DNA from: Lanius collurio
Taxonomy: Eukaryota; Chordata; Aves; Passeriformes; Laniidae
DNA length: 64,000 nucleotides
Reading direction: 5' to 3'
Assembly: GCA_020086605.1 (NCBI GenBank)
Contig: JACBWW010000017.1
Coordinates: forward strand, 23,216,473 to 23,280,472
In this document: piece after piece, positions 38,401-50,729 of the stretch
Layout of the letters: every line of letters begins with the position of its first letter
Position numbering within the stretch: position 1 is the first letter of the stretch
Made by a program: the position numbers and the translations under genes
The notes under the pieces: model-generated
Database searches by the model: none
What the model saw: only the letters and a program-made list of their open reading frames with translations
What the model was told of the DNA's origin: nothing

Positions 38401-41400
38401 GCCCTACATGCTACAAAAAGTTTCTAGTAACTTTATGCATAACAACCAAGATGCATGAAACCTCAAAATTATAGCCCCCTAAATTTTTCCTTATTGCATG
38501 GAAAGAGAGGAGAAAAAACAAAACAGCCCCTCATATATTAAAAAAAATTGAACTAATGATCATGAATTTTATTGTCTACAAGACTGTTTTCTGGATCATT
38601 ACCATATCACCAAAAAAATTTAATGTTTTTACAAAATAAGACTTAACAGATTGTTATCTTTTAAGAGGGGAAAAAAAAACTTCATAAGCCAATCACTTGG
38701 TAGCAATTTTAATAAAATTATAAAACCCCCAAAACATAATTTCTTTAGAATTTCAGAAATTATGAGTCCTCAGGAAAGGATACTTAATATGTTTCCTGTA
38801 TGTGTGGGAGAAAGTAGGATCAAAAGCACCTAAGAGAAAAGAAAGAACTTTAGGATAATACAGACTATTCTCATTATAGAAAAAGGGATAAAATGATTGA
38901 CTGAACTTTCTCATTATAGCTTCACTTATTCTTACAAGTGAACTGGAAGGGAGGGCAATGAAACAGAAATCTGAGAAGTGCAGAAAAAAAATTCTGTTAT
39001 TGAGCTATAAGGAGAACGACAAAGGTTTTAAAGGGGGAGAAGATGAACTGGATGAATGAATACCAGGACAGCAAAACTGATCATTGCTGACCATGTCGGA
39101 GGGAAATACCTGAAAAATATGGGATACAGTGCAGCTGTCTAAATTAATTGTGTCTAAAGTAACCAGTGGAGTCCTAACCATGCTAGAGGTTCCTTAGCAA
39201 AGGTCATCATTAACGTGCTGTTCAAAACACAAGAAGTAATGTGTCACATTGCAATATGTGACAATAACTTGAATTATGACAAAATAGACAATGTAACAAC
39301 TTTATTGAAATCAATATTCTTCCAGAATACTATCCATAACAAAAGTATACTTTAAAAGAGGATGTGAAAAGCAGTTGAAGAGCAGAAAGAATCAGCATAA
39401 AACAACAAATAGGTTTAGACATGTCATGAATAGTATTGATAAATTGAAAACCTTTGGTTTTTTGTTATAATCAAGAATGAGGCACTCAGTTGGTAAGTGA
39501 AAAAATCTGAATCTGAAAAAGTAAACCAGTTTTTTATATACTAGGAGCAAAACCATAAAGTGCTTTGCTAATGGAAATAATTCACAGAAAAAATTAAAAA
39601 GTATAGGAAATGTGTCAATTAAGACTACTTAATGTTAGCAATTTTTAAAGGGGTATTTATTGTTACCTTCTTGTTTTAACTCAGGATGCAATTCTTAGAG
39701 ATCAGTAAGAACAGGAGATTTCTTCAGATTACCTCAGAGGTATTTTAAATTTCTCTCAAGTACCTTGAGTCAGCCACATTAGGAGACATATATGACCTTT
39801 CATGGTCATTCCCACATTCCGGTGTTTCATTGCAGCATATAAATAAAAACTGATGGAGAGGAAAATCATAAAGACGAGATAGAAAATACAGCAGAAATAT
39901 ATTTATATTGAACAGTATTATCTGTCATTTTACTGAAGGAAAGGTAGTTCCTCTTTTACAGAGCACATGAAAGTTAGTGTCTTTCATCAGGAAGAAGAGA
40001 GGACTTGAAGTGCGACAAATTATGTATGAGAACAGAGCTGGAACTTATCAGGTTCACAGGGAAAAATATCAATTTTAGCCAGTTGATATTTAATTGTGGT
40101 AGACTTTATATCGTACATTTTTGCGTATGTCATTATTTTTCATAGCATTCAAACCTCACATATTCAAAAATAAACTTTAATGTACTAAGTTCTAATCCAA
40201 AACTACCTAACCTTCACTGCCATTGTATATGAAAAACAGCCTTTACATCCAAGAGCACATGGTCATATTCCACCTGCCAGGAAGGAACCTTCTTTCCAGA
40301 TAAGAACTTTGAAAGTACAAATTCTTTCTTTTACATCCAGAGACTTTTTGTTTGAGTTAATAACTGAAAAGCCAATCTGAGAGCCAAGCCTTTTAGAAAA
40401 TTAAGTCTGTAAGGCACTCCTAGATTCTGAACTGTACCAGATTTGCAATTAGTTTTGCACTCACTTCTTCTTTAAGATCGATTCACCCATATCTGCATAG
40501 ATTGTTAAAAATTCACAGAATCAAAAGTCTTCTGCAGAGCTAGAGCTGTGAGGCTTAAGTACTCAAGTAATTTTCTTAAAAATTACTAAGCTGAATTAGT
40601 TAAAATGTGGGTTTTTTTTTTCTTTTTCAGTAATGTAATAACCTAAATTTTGATCATCATGTCAGTAAATAGTCAGGAGGTACTTAACAGTTTACACACC
40701 TAAAATTCATACACTAAATGAGTGATGAAATACAAAACAGGAGTCTGGTCAAGAGTTTATTGTAGACATTTTTATCTTGGATCAAAAAGCACCATTGTTC
40801 TGCCTGCAATTTTCTAAATATTTCTATGCAATGTTCTATTTTCTAAATAGTGAAGCAAACATGCTGCTCTTATGAGTTAATGATTCCTCAAAGCTGGAGG
40901 ACAGACAGCTTCTTTAGCGGGCTTTGGAAAGCACATATATTATGTGAAGAGGATCCATGCTCTCACATTTAAAGCACTGTACTCAGAAGAAATTAAAAGT
41001 ATAATCTGAAAGTTTATCTCTAATTATCACTTTTAAATGTTCAATTTAAACATTCTATCTATTGCACAGAAGATTACAAAGTCTTCACTAACACAGAAAT
41101 GCTTATGCTCACACCCACCAGCTCCCTACTTTGTTGCAAACTATGAATAGTTAAGCATTTGCTGTGATTTAGCTAATGTCCTTTTACCATATAAAATGCA
41201 ATCCAATTCATTGTGCATGTGCTTGAAAGGGAAAGAGACACAAATGATTTGGTACTAAGCCTTTTTTCTTCATTTCATATTGCTAAAGCTGTCTCTAGAG
41301 AAATAAAGAGGCTTTTTTCTCTTATTTCTTATAATGGGATTCTAATGAGAATTTTAATTAGTATCATGAATTTTTTTCCTTACTTCTAGATTTTAAAGTA

Positions 41401-42519
41401 ATCATGCAGTATTTCTCAGTCATGATTTTCTATTGTATCTCTATCATGTTATTTCTCTAAAATAATTTTCATAGTACTGTTTTATTTCAGATTTTGTTAA
41501 CCCATTTTATTGCCATAATAATTGGAATCAAAATAATCAAGAACCACCTTGTTAGTAGCTTGATTTTCAGTCATCAACTGGAATATTTTCTCAATTATAG
41601 TGTGTGTAAAGATTCTGGTAGAAGGGCCTTGTCTCTATTCAGTGTATGCATTAAGTGGTCATTGCAACACAGCCTATTCCTCCTCCCTTAAGTTATTTCT
41701 TTTTTGTTTGGGTTTTTTTTTTTTCCAAAAATAGTTATTTTGGAAAGATTCTTTTTAACTTCTTTCCTGTTTTGTTTGTTTTTTTTTTTGTTCTGTAGTA
41801 TGAGCCATTTCTTTTGAGATTGAAACAAAACCTTTTTACCAGAAAACCTCTTTCTTATGCAGACATTGCTTGAGTTAATTTCTTGATATTTATTTTAAGA
41901 AACTCACATTTAATGGATCTAGTCTTGTAGATTTCACACACTTTTTTGACAGCCTCGAATACTATTCCATTTGTCTTGGAAGATATGAGCCTGGGAAATA
42001 TGAGATATGTGACATCACCATTAAAATACTTCTATATTTATGTCGTTACTTTTCTGGAATATGTATTTCATAGTCATTAAAAAAAAAAAAAAAAGAAGTA
42101 ATTACAACTAAGTCCATGAAAAACAGGGAAGTACAGGAAAGTAGATTTTCCAGTGTTTTATTGCAACGTTAGAAATCCTGTGTACCATTTTCCATAGGGA
42201 GGCTAACGAATAAGAAATAAACTGAAGTTGGTAATTAGAGAAATTTAGCTGAAACTTGTTCAGCTTATTAAGCATTTAATTTTCTGTAGAAAGTGAGAAA
42301 TCATTAGCACTTTTATTATCCTGAGTGTAAAAAACCTAAACACTTCTGGAAAGGAGGCTGTACCACTGTCTTTAAAAGATTTGCTATTCATGTGCTTTCC
42401 TGAAATGTTTATGTAGCCTAACTAAACCTGTAGCTTGACTTCCAGAATAAGATTACCAATTGGTGACAGCAATTGCACAGGTTTAAAAAACCCTCAAGTT
42501 GTTCCCTTCTCTTCAATAG
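32456..42519. other. AT-rich stretch, probably intronic
   Basis: No firm gene. A minus-strand segment at 33351-33448 has good splice borders and a protein-like open frame (see findings). Two further + strand acceptors, near 37020 and 41491, lead into frames open in phase 1 but lack good donors. Simple sequence includes TAA-type repeats near 37196-37233, a three-copy 13-bp repeat lies earlier at 31058, and an A15 run lies at 42079. Confidence 0.5.
37196..37235. repeat. TAA-rich microsatellite
   Basis: Irregular TAA and ATT trinucleotides, directly visible. No coding value. Confidence 0.8.
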
Positions 42520-42672
42520 AAAACAAGGCTTCTGTTTCTATTTTGGAGGTTGGACTGACTGCTGTAAAGTCCTTTTCTGGTAAATCTTTAATGGAAGAGC
42601 AGGGAGGACCAAATCTGGCATCCTCCAGTGAGGAGGACTTGCCCTTGCTAAATGATGCTGCCAAGCTCACAG
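42520..42672 (+). CDS. Candidate coding exon E of an unidentified gene
   Basis: A 153-base segment preceded by a strong pyrimidine tract and acceptor (GTTCCCTTCTCTTCAATAG) and followed by CACAG/GTGCCT. Two frames contain stops; the open one is phase 1 to 1 and encodes 50 complete codons, with a hydrophobic/Ser start (SVSILEVGLTAVKSFSGKS) and an acidic Ser-rich end (ASSSEEDLPLLNDAAKLT). The split codon at its end joins the exon at 44877 as Gly. One oddity is that the opposite strand is also open here over 81 codons with protein-like composition, ending in a stop near 42494; the splice signals favour the + strand. Product not recognised. Confidence 0.5.
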
Positions 42673-44876
42673 GTGCCTTGGCCTCCTGAGGGGCTTCATT
42701 CGTCCTCATGCATGCAACAAGCTGGTCTGACCTGAGCACATCTGGGCTGCACTAGTCGGGGTAGTTCCTTCACATCAAGGTGGGAGAGTGTGTGTCAGCC
42801 CAGCTGTGCACACATCATACAGATCTCTTACCTCAAAACAATAAACAAGAGAATAAAATAATTTTTAAAGTATGGGAAAACATTCAAATCAAAGTCAAAA
42901 TGTGTTAAAAGTGTTAAGTTCTAATTTAAATTATAGTAAAAGATATTTCAAGTAGATATATATTTTGAGAGTGTAAGAAAGAGTGTATAAAAGACCGAAG
43001 CTTTTTCTCTTGATAAAAAGTGTTTACCATTTGAACTGCAGAAAGGAGCAAGCTTGTTGTTAAATGTGTGCATTTCTCACCATTACTCTGCCCCTCCCAA
43101 AGTCACACATCAATTCAGCTGCTCAGATAGAAATAGGTTCCATGTGTCCTGATGCCGAGTCTGGTATCCTATCCTAAAAATCCAAACCCCCTCTACTGAT
43201 AAGGTGTCTACAGAAGTTTATTCCTTCAGGTCAGAAGTTTGAACCTAGTCCAAGCTACTAATACCCTGAAGAAACTAAATCCAACTGTATGGGTCAGTTC
43301 TATTCAAGTGTAACTTTTGTTTCTCAGAAGAGTAAACTAAAGGAAAATTGTATATGCTGCCATTTCCAAAATATTACTGATTGAGTGGTTTTTGCGGTCT
43401 TCAGTAAAAAGTAGTATCACAGCTGGCTCTTCTAAATGCACCACCACAAAAGGAAAAGAATTTCAGGAATTCACAGCATTTTGAGGAGGTAAATATTGGC
43501 AAAAAAAGTTGTCTTAGTGAAGCTGTGTTTTTTCACTACCTACCTTGCTCAGTGTGTAGGGCCCCTCTTACCTAAGGTTGTTGCAGAGGTGTCTTCAGTT
43601 AGAACACACATTTCACTTTAAAGGGGAAAAAACCCCAAAGTTAAAAGCTCTTCCTTCAGGTATTTCACTCTGTTGTTTCGAAGTAACATCTCACTGATTT
43701 CCTGCTGCAGTTGCACTCATGGCATTGCAAGTTTGCACCAGGAGCTGCCCTTTGCAGCTTCAGCAAATTGTGCCAGCTGCTGGTTTGGTTGCCACAGAAG
43801 GATGTATTTGCACGAGATAGCCACAGGTGCATCCCTGCTTGCCATTAGGACAATGCTTAAGAGCATTGCTGGCACAAGAAAGGAGCTTCAGAACACGGTG
43901 TATACTGATGGTGAAGCTGAGAAAAGACCATCTTCCTGCCAGTTTGCAGTTATTTTGCCTAATGAGTTTTCCAGTTTGGTAATTCAAAATTTCAGTGTGC
44001 CTGGGCCCCAAACTTCCATTGTAAGGAGATTATTCCACCACTGCATGTACTTTACAGTCAGAATTTAATCCTGCTTTTCCTGTTTACAATCAGAATTTTT
44101 TTTTTTTTACTTGATTATCTTATTTGTTATATTATTTAATCATACAATATACAACCTTTCTTAGTGCCTCTGTAATTCTGGAAGGGAGTTTATTCTCTAT
44201 TTAGGTACATTATATCATACCTTGCTGCTAACAAATGGCCTATAATAGTGTAAAATGTCATTCACAGATATCTGAAGTCATTGTATGGACCCATTGATTT
44301 CAGAGAATTTTATGTGAATTAGACCCTTAGAGAGGTTGATTGTGCTGTCACAGAAATCATCTCCAAGACTGATGTGTGACAGGGTCAAGCCAACAGACAC
44401 ATTATTTTGCTGCTCTACAGCCCAATGCCTTTGCTGACAAAAATTGATTAATATATTTGGGTTTTTTTCATACTACACTGCAATGTCAATGCTAATCTAT
44501 GATCCATCTTATCTCTAAATCTCTTCCATCATGCCTGCCTACTAAAATCTCTTCTCTATTGACTATCTATATGTTTGAATTATCTTCCTGTGGATGTATT
44601 ATACTGAATTTGTCCAAGTTAAACTTTAATTTCCTTTTTCTTCCCTACTCTAAATTCTTCTTGGCATTTCTCTCCCTTCATTGCTGCTCACCACCTTTCA
44701 TGATGATAAGGAGCAGTATATTTTGGCATTACTTTACAGAGTATTCAACTAAAATCACAACCAATTATTATGCACGAAAGTATTTTAATTTCTTAGCCGT
44801 TAGGCACAATTTTTAGGCTTTTGTGTGCTTTATGATATTCCATAATTTGCTGACTTTTAACATTTCCCTCCTGAAG
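42673..44876. other. Probable intron between exons E and F
   Basis: Begins GTGCCT and ends in CATTTCCCTCCTGAAG. It contains a 131-codon + strand frame at 43673-44068 and an 83-codon frame on the other strand; neither shows a family I know, and frames this long are expected a few times by chance in the window. No repeat family recognised. Confidence 0.4.
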
Positions 44877-45034
44877 GAATCTGGTCTACTCGACAGGAAG
44901 ACTTAATTGGAGAAGAAGAATCTGCAGAGCTAAAAAAGCTGGTTCTAATAGGAGTCAGATTTTACAATGAGAAGGTTGAAATGTTGCAGGGAGAAAGTGG
45001 CTCATTACCAGAAAATCTGTCTGAATCCCAAAGG
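44877..45034 (+). CDS. Candidate coding exon F of an unidentified gene
   Basis: The best protein-like segment in the window. A pyrimidine-containing acceptor (TTTCCCTCCTGAAG) leads into 158 bases open in only one frame (phase 1 to 0), ending at AAAGG/GTATAT. The 52 complete codons encode an acidic, helix-like stretch, with pieces such as STRQEDLIGEEESAELKKLV and LIGVRFYNEKVEMLQGES. The other frames hold stops early. The start phase matches the exon at 42520. Composition suggests a cytoplasmic, partly helical or coiled-coil segment; I do not recognise the protein. A 19-base poly-A tract begins 16 bases past the donor. Confidence 0.55.
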
Positions 45035-45925
45035 GTATATAATTTCCCTGAAAAAAAAAAAAAAAAAAAGAACTTTGTCAGGGAAGAAAACTTATAATTT
45101 ATTATTAACAACTAATAGTAGCTTTCCTTTAAAGAGGTAGTGGGAACATAAACAAATGTACTTATTTTCCAGAATTTTGCTAAACTAAGAACTTTTCAGA
45201 CTGTAGATAACATTATATAATTCAAAAATATTAAATTATTAGTTTCCTAATATTTAATTTTTATGCATTGTTATACATGTGTGTAACTTCAAAAACATTC
45301 AATAACACCACTTATAAGTCTTCCCTGGCACTAGTGGTGTTATATGAGGTTAAGAAACAATAAAGTGTGTTTTCCACTATTGTCAGCCTTAGACTTCTAT
45401 TTGGATGCCTGAGATTTCTGCTCAGATGCCTGGAGCTTGAATCTGATTTCACTTATTTTGTCTAATTTAAACATAACTCGTCATATGGTCTATTCATTAT
45501 AAAAACAGGAACTCCTGCTGTATTTATTTCAGAGTAATATAGTATCATCAGGACATCTATTTAAAGAGAAAAAGCATGTTAATTTTTTTCCAAGCCTTAT
45601 ATTTGGTGCTTGCTAGATAATATTAGCATTCTAGGATGTACTGGACTAATAATATTATCTTGTCCATCCTAGAAGCCACAGGTATTCCAGAAATATTTTT
45701 TAATATCTCCAACTTGATGTTTTTAATTAGAGCATCTTAGTCAGGAGTATTCATTTCCCAAAGACTCTGTTTAGTTGCAAAGAATAAAATACAATTCCTA
45801 TTACCAAGAACAGTTACTGCAACAGGACAGAAGGAATGTGAGTCTTCATTGCCTGTGTGTTATTTGGCCTTCACTTTCATTCTATCTCATTTGGTTCATC
45901 ACTTGCTCTTTCTCCTACGTCGCAG
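45035..45925. other. Probable intron
   Basis: Starts GTATAT, contains the A19 run at 45051-45069, and ends in a long pyrimidine tract. Another acceptor near 45533 (GTATTTATTTCAG) opens a phase-0 frame of about 27 codons, but it has no good donor. Confidence 0.35.
45051..45069. repeat. Poly-A tract (19 bases)
   Basis: Uninterrupted A run immediately downstream of candidate exon F. Confidence 0.95.
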
Positions 45926-46027
45926 AGGAAGAACATCTTTGAGACCAGGGCTGTCATTCACTATAGGCACTGTCCAGCACACTGGAGTCCTGCTTTCTAT
46001 GAGATTTCCTGGCACTTCAGTAAATAA
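45926..46027 (+). CDS. Candidate terminal (or internal) exon H
   Basis: An excellent acceptor, CTTGCTCTTTCTCCTACGTCGCAG, leads into a phase-0 frame of 33 codons ending in TAA at 46025-46027; it contains AVIHYRHCPAHWSPAFYEIS. Phase 0 matches the end of the exon at 44877, so this could be the last coding exon, with an intron of about 0.9 kb. Alternatively a donor-like TTCA/GTAAAT at 46020 would make it an internal exon ending in phase 1. ATTAAA-type poly(A) signals occur near 46226 and 46264. Product not recognised; this is inference from splice signal and phase. Confidence 0.33.
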   Translation, partial: RKNIFETRAVIHYRHCPAHWSPAFYEISWHFSK

Positions 46028-46419
46028 GCAGCAGGTGCTGAGAGGGCTGCAATTTCAGAGTACCTGCACGAAGGTGCTGGAATTGAGAGCTGAGGCAGGT
46101 ACAGGAAGGAAAAGCATTTTAACTAAGGGAAGGTCTTGAGCATCCAAAGTTATCTCAGAAACTAAGGAAAACAAGGACAGAAAGAGGAGGAACTGTGCAC
46201 CAGAAGCAGACAAAACTGAAAAGATTAAAAGGCCACAATTAATGGTACTTACACAAAGACTGATATTAAAAGGCTCAACATCAGAGAATTCTGTTCCTTC
46301 AATACGGCAGGAACTGTACAAGGATGAATCAACTGTAGTCTCACCCAATTATTATGCTGCCTACCTGTATTTGCATACTGTCTTTTCTATGGTCCGTTCT
46401 CCAAACATATTAGTTAATA

Positions 46420-46856
46420 ATACAGTGTGGCAATCTGTTAACCCATTGCATTTTCCCATCCCAGATTGTTCCCCCCTCTGTTCCTTGCCCTTAGTCCTGG
46501 CCACTCCCTCAGGCTCTGCCTATTGGTTCCTGTACCCCAACCCCACCCAGGTACCGCCCCTGGGCCCCTGATGAAAACCCCCAGCGCCTGGCCCGTGAGG
46601 TGGCTCTGCCTCTGAGGGTCGCGGGGATAGGATGTGATTAAAGTCCTCTGAAACCCTCATGGGAGATCCTTCTTGCCTCCCTTGCCATCTCTGGTTGGAT
46701 CGCTGAGAGCTGCCGGAGCAAGGCCGCGGGGTCATCCACAGGGTCATCCGCGGTGGACTGCGGGGAGCAGCTGAGTCGCATTGCCCTGAGCGCCCTCGCT
46801 GAGCTCTCAGGGAGCTACAGCCTGCTAAGCTAAATCTGCCAGTTACAACAGTACAG
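46420..46856 (+). mobile_element. Solo LTR of an endogenous retrovirus
   Basis: The element itself is 46426-46850 (425 bp). It begins TGTGGC and ends ACAACA, the TG...CA ends of a retroviral LTR, and is flanked by ATACAG and GTACAG, a 6-bp target duplication with one mismatch. It is GC-rich against its AT-rich surroundings, has an inverted CCAAT box (CTATTGG near 46520) and an ATTAAA poly(A) signal at 46637. There is no primer-binding site or gag/pol sequence next to it, so it is a solo LTR left by recombination. A 6-bp duplication is usual for class II (ERVK-like) elements, so that class is the likeliest. Confidence 0.72.
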
Positions 46857-49800
46857 TGGCAATACCTATGAAAAGAAAGCAACAAAACCAACCACAAAAG
46901 TCATTCCACCCAAAAAAACCGACCACCCCACTGCCCTGACACACCCCAAAGCCAAAACAACAGCAAAAGTATCCTTCAGAAAATGGATTATCCTGAGTTT
47001 ACAAGGCAAGAATTTATAACCACCAAGGTGAAGTCAGGAAGCCATTCAAGGTATCATCTTGGATTTTCCAAAGAAAACCTTTCTTTTCTCTGCATGATCC
47101 CCTAAGAGGAATTTTTGAAGAGTTTGGATCACCTTACTCCACCTCACACCATAATTTTTGTATGTGCAAGGCTTGCAGAATACCAAGATAAGGAATGTTG
47201 GCAAACAAATGTTCTTCATAGCAATAATAGATCAAATGGACTCTTGTGCTGCCAGTAACACATGCTGGGAAGAGTACTTGACTAATAAAAACAAAACCTG
47301 ATGTAAGACTGTTGTTATTTTATAATAAATAATATTTACTTCTGGATAGTCTGTCAAATGCTCTACAAACATGCTCTTTTTCCCTTTCTTTATGGACATG
47401 AAGGTTTTTTCCATCAGAGTTTTTGGGCCTTTTAACTCCTATCAGGCACCATTTCCAATTTACCTACTTTGGATATTTTGTCGTACTGCATTCTTACTAT
47501 GAAGGAAAAGAGAAATTTAACTAGCGAGATGGACTGGTTAAATTAAGAAATGTTCATCATTAACATTTCTTCTCAGGGCTAAGTAAACTGAATTATTGTT
47601 GGAACAGATATGCCAGGCACATTTGTACAATGCTTTTTTAAGAGGACTGGTTTGGGGGGGTTTATTCAACTGGTAGAAGATCTGTTCTTATATTTACACT
47701 TATTCCATCTCAGGGCAACAAGACATAAAATTCTCTGCTTCTAATAGTACACATCCATAGTACTTCAGAATACACTGAGACTGCTACAAAATTTTGTTAA
47801 CAGGTACCATAAAAAAAATCCAAAGAAAATGATTAATCTCATTTGGAAAGAAGGTATATGCTCATCCTTAGAGTTTTTGTATATTTATCAAGCCTAAGAC
47901 TATGAACATTTTTTGAGATTTGACAGTTAAAATTTAAGTTAAAACTTTCCACCCTCTTCTAGCACTGGAAAGAAGAAAAACACAGTAATTTATATTGGTT
48001 TCCATTTACGATCTTTTTAAAATACACAGAAGATAATTCTTTCTATTTTCTCTAGACTCTCTGAAATCTTTTTCTTCACATGTCTCTATTCTTCACTGAG
48101 TAACAACAAGCCTTTTCTCAATGCTTTATTGTGTTACAAGTTGCTGTTGGCTCTTTTCAAATGCTCTTCTTATATTGTGCATAAGCTGCCTTCTGCAGAA
48201 CAGTTGGTACAAAAGGGAACAATATATCTGAAAAGACAGTTAATTGTGCTCTGAACAGATCAATTAATTCTGACTGAATGGCAAAAGATCTCGGAAGACT
48301 TGCACTTTAAATAGATGGCTTTGTGAGATGTTTACCGGGTAAGTATATATCTAGACATTCTGTGTCCTTTCTATAGACAAAGATCCTTAGTTATTACTAT
48401 AACACAAGCAAACAGGAATAGATAAAAATATTTAAATATCAATATATTAACTGTAATAATTCTAAAAGGAGAAACATATGATAGACAAATAGAAAAATAT
48501 TCATTTGAATTATCTCTTTACCCTTTGGTTTTATATGAAATGGCCACTGAAAATTCGATTGTTGCTTCTTTAGGCTGAATTATAGCCTAAAGATTTATGT
48601 ATTTTATCTTAATCTGATTTCCATTCATGGTGTTTTAATTTTTATCAGTAATAAAAATACGTATTTAATGTTCTAATTTCATTATTACAGGTTTTAAACT
48701 GTAGTATTTCTGTTTCAAAATATATTAAAAATGGTAGAACTAAAATGAAGGTGTTAATTTATGTTCACATGTAGAATGTTTGTTATGTTTTCTATATGTT
48801 TCTGTGGATTATGCTTCAATCTCAGGTACACTGGATTTCAGATGCCCCTCAAGCTACTTCTAAATCACTTTTGAATTACTGTTTAACAACCTTATATTGA
48901 ATCTGTATTTCTGATAGTTGTTAGTGTAGATATACTCTTCCAAGACAGCAATATCATAGTTGTTGTTTTATTAATGTGAAAACACAGCTTTGGGCATGGA
49001 TTCAATGTATTCAGTTAGATGATCAGACAGTGGATGGTGTGTGATGCATTTCAAACATGAACAGTTGGCCATATGATTCCCAAGTATCTACATGCAAACC
49101 AGTAAATTAATCCTGATTTATTGGAGGATGTTTTTGGCAACCGCCAGAGTGAAGTCCATAAATGTTTTCAAGAGGGAAGAAATAATTAGGAGATGGGGAG
49201 GAACATCTAGAAGTGAGAGTGGAATAAATAAGCATTGTACTGAAATACTTAACTGAATCAAGTTAAGATGGTTAGTGCAGGAAGCAATCTCCTTCCCAAC
49301 AATTCCCTCCAGCAAATTCACAAAGGTATAGGCTTAAAGTTAACTGTACCATTGACAAATGGTTCTAGGAGAAAGTATGATTCCAATGTCCTTATGAACC
49401 ACAGTTGTCTCGGTGAGCATTTTCTTTTTTCATTTGTCTTCTCTTGTCTACAGGAAGGAGTAACTTATTTTCCATTTCCTGTGAAATGTTTTCCTTTTCT
49501 CTCCATTGTACTCCAGATTGTTTCTTGTTAAGCCATTTCCTTTTCGTCTCCAGCTGTGCTGTTTGCACTGAAATTTACCAAATTGTCTCAGCTGCTTGAA
49601 AAGGGGGCTGCAGTCCAGATCTTGTTCTCTATAGCAAAGGCTGGACTAAGAAAAACAAAATTGTGAAAATAAACAAAAAATATTATTTCAACTTTGAATT
49701 GTTATAATAAGATAATGTAATAAAACCCAAATAAAGAAATGCAACAAATCTAAAACAATGTGAGTATTTTAATCTGGTCCATATATACTATCCTCTGTCT

Positions 49801-50729
49801 TTGATTCTTTATTCCAAAACCTGCTGGAAATGTGGTATTCCAGCAAATCATAGCTGGTATATGTACACAGTACCTGGGAGAGTTCTGCTTGAAAGGAAGT
49901 GAATGAACAGGGAAGAGGAATCTGTGTAAATTATCTAGATTCACAACAGCAACTGGATTGATAGAACTTTTTGACTGCAAAGGCATTGACTATAGCTATT
50001 CAGTTAAACCTCTGATAACCAACCTGAACTGGAAAATAGAAAGTAAAATGGTGAAAAGAACTTTCGAAATATTGGTGTTGAAAGTGGGGTAGAGTTCCTT
50101 ATGGAAAGGCAGGTAGATTATTAAATGAGAAAAGAACTATCTTGCATAGAGCCCTGCACTTCATCACTGAAGGGAAAACTGACACATCAAATTTGTACAA
50201 TTTATTTCTAAATTTTTAAGTGAATTAGATAAAGATGACTGTTAATGCTTGGAAAAACTACAGTGGTTAAAGGAAAAATAGTCATAGGATAAAGAGCCTA
50301 AAAATGGGCAAGTTCAGCCAGATAAGGCATTCAGAGAAAACAGAAAAGTAGTAGAAGTCTATTCAAATATTGAGAGCTTTTTTCTGCTTGTACATATACA
50401 CAAGGTATACTAAACTTTTATATGTTATTTGTGAGGTTTTAGTATTATTTCCAATTGAAATATTGCTGTAAAAATTTCGACTATTGCTCTATGTAATACC
50501 CTACAGAAAACAGTCTTAGCCTCACCATTAGCTGCACACAGAAAAGCGTAACATTTAATTGGACAGAGGGAATGTAACTTCTATTTCTGTGTGTTCTTTA
50601 AACATGGGACCTGGGACATGAAGGTCATCTTCTACAATGGCCTACAGCTAGAGCACTCACTTATTAAGCAGGAGATACAGCTTTTCTTCTGCTGGGATAA
50701 TATCTTTATTGCACACAAAGCTGTCTAAA
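46857..50729. other. AT-rich stretch, nothing recognised
   Basis: No convincing exon or repeat. A strong donor-like site, CCGG/GTAAGTAT, lies at 48337, preceded by a good acceptor at about 48194, but every frame between them has a stop. Confidence 0.5.

Noticed and set aside
43673..44068. 131-codon + strand frame
   Set aside because: No recognised family, no splice borders that use it, lies in the probable intron between exons E and F; such lengths are expected by chance in this composition.
48195..48337. Segment ending at a strong CCGG/GTAAGTAT donor
   Set aside because: Stops in every frame.
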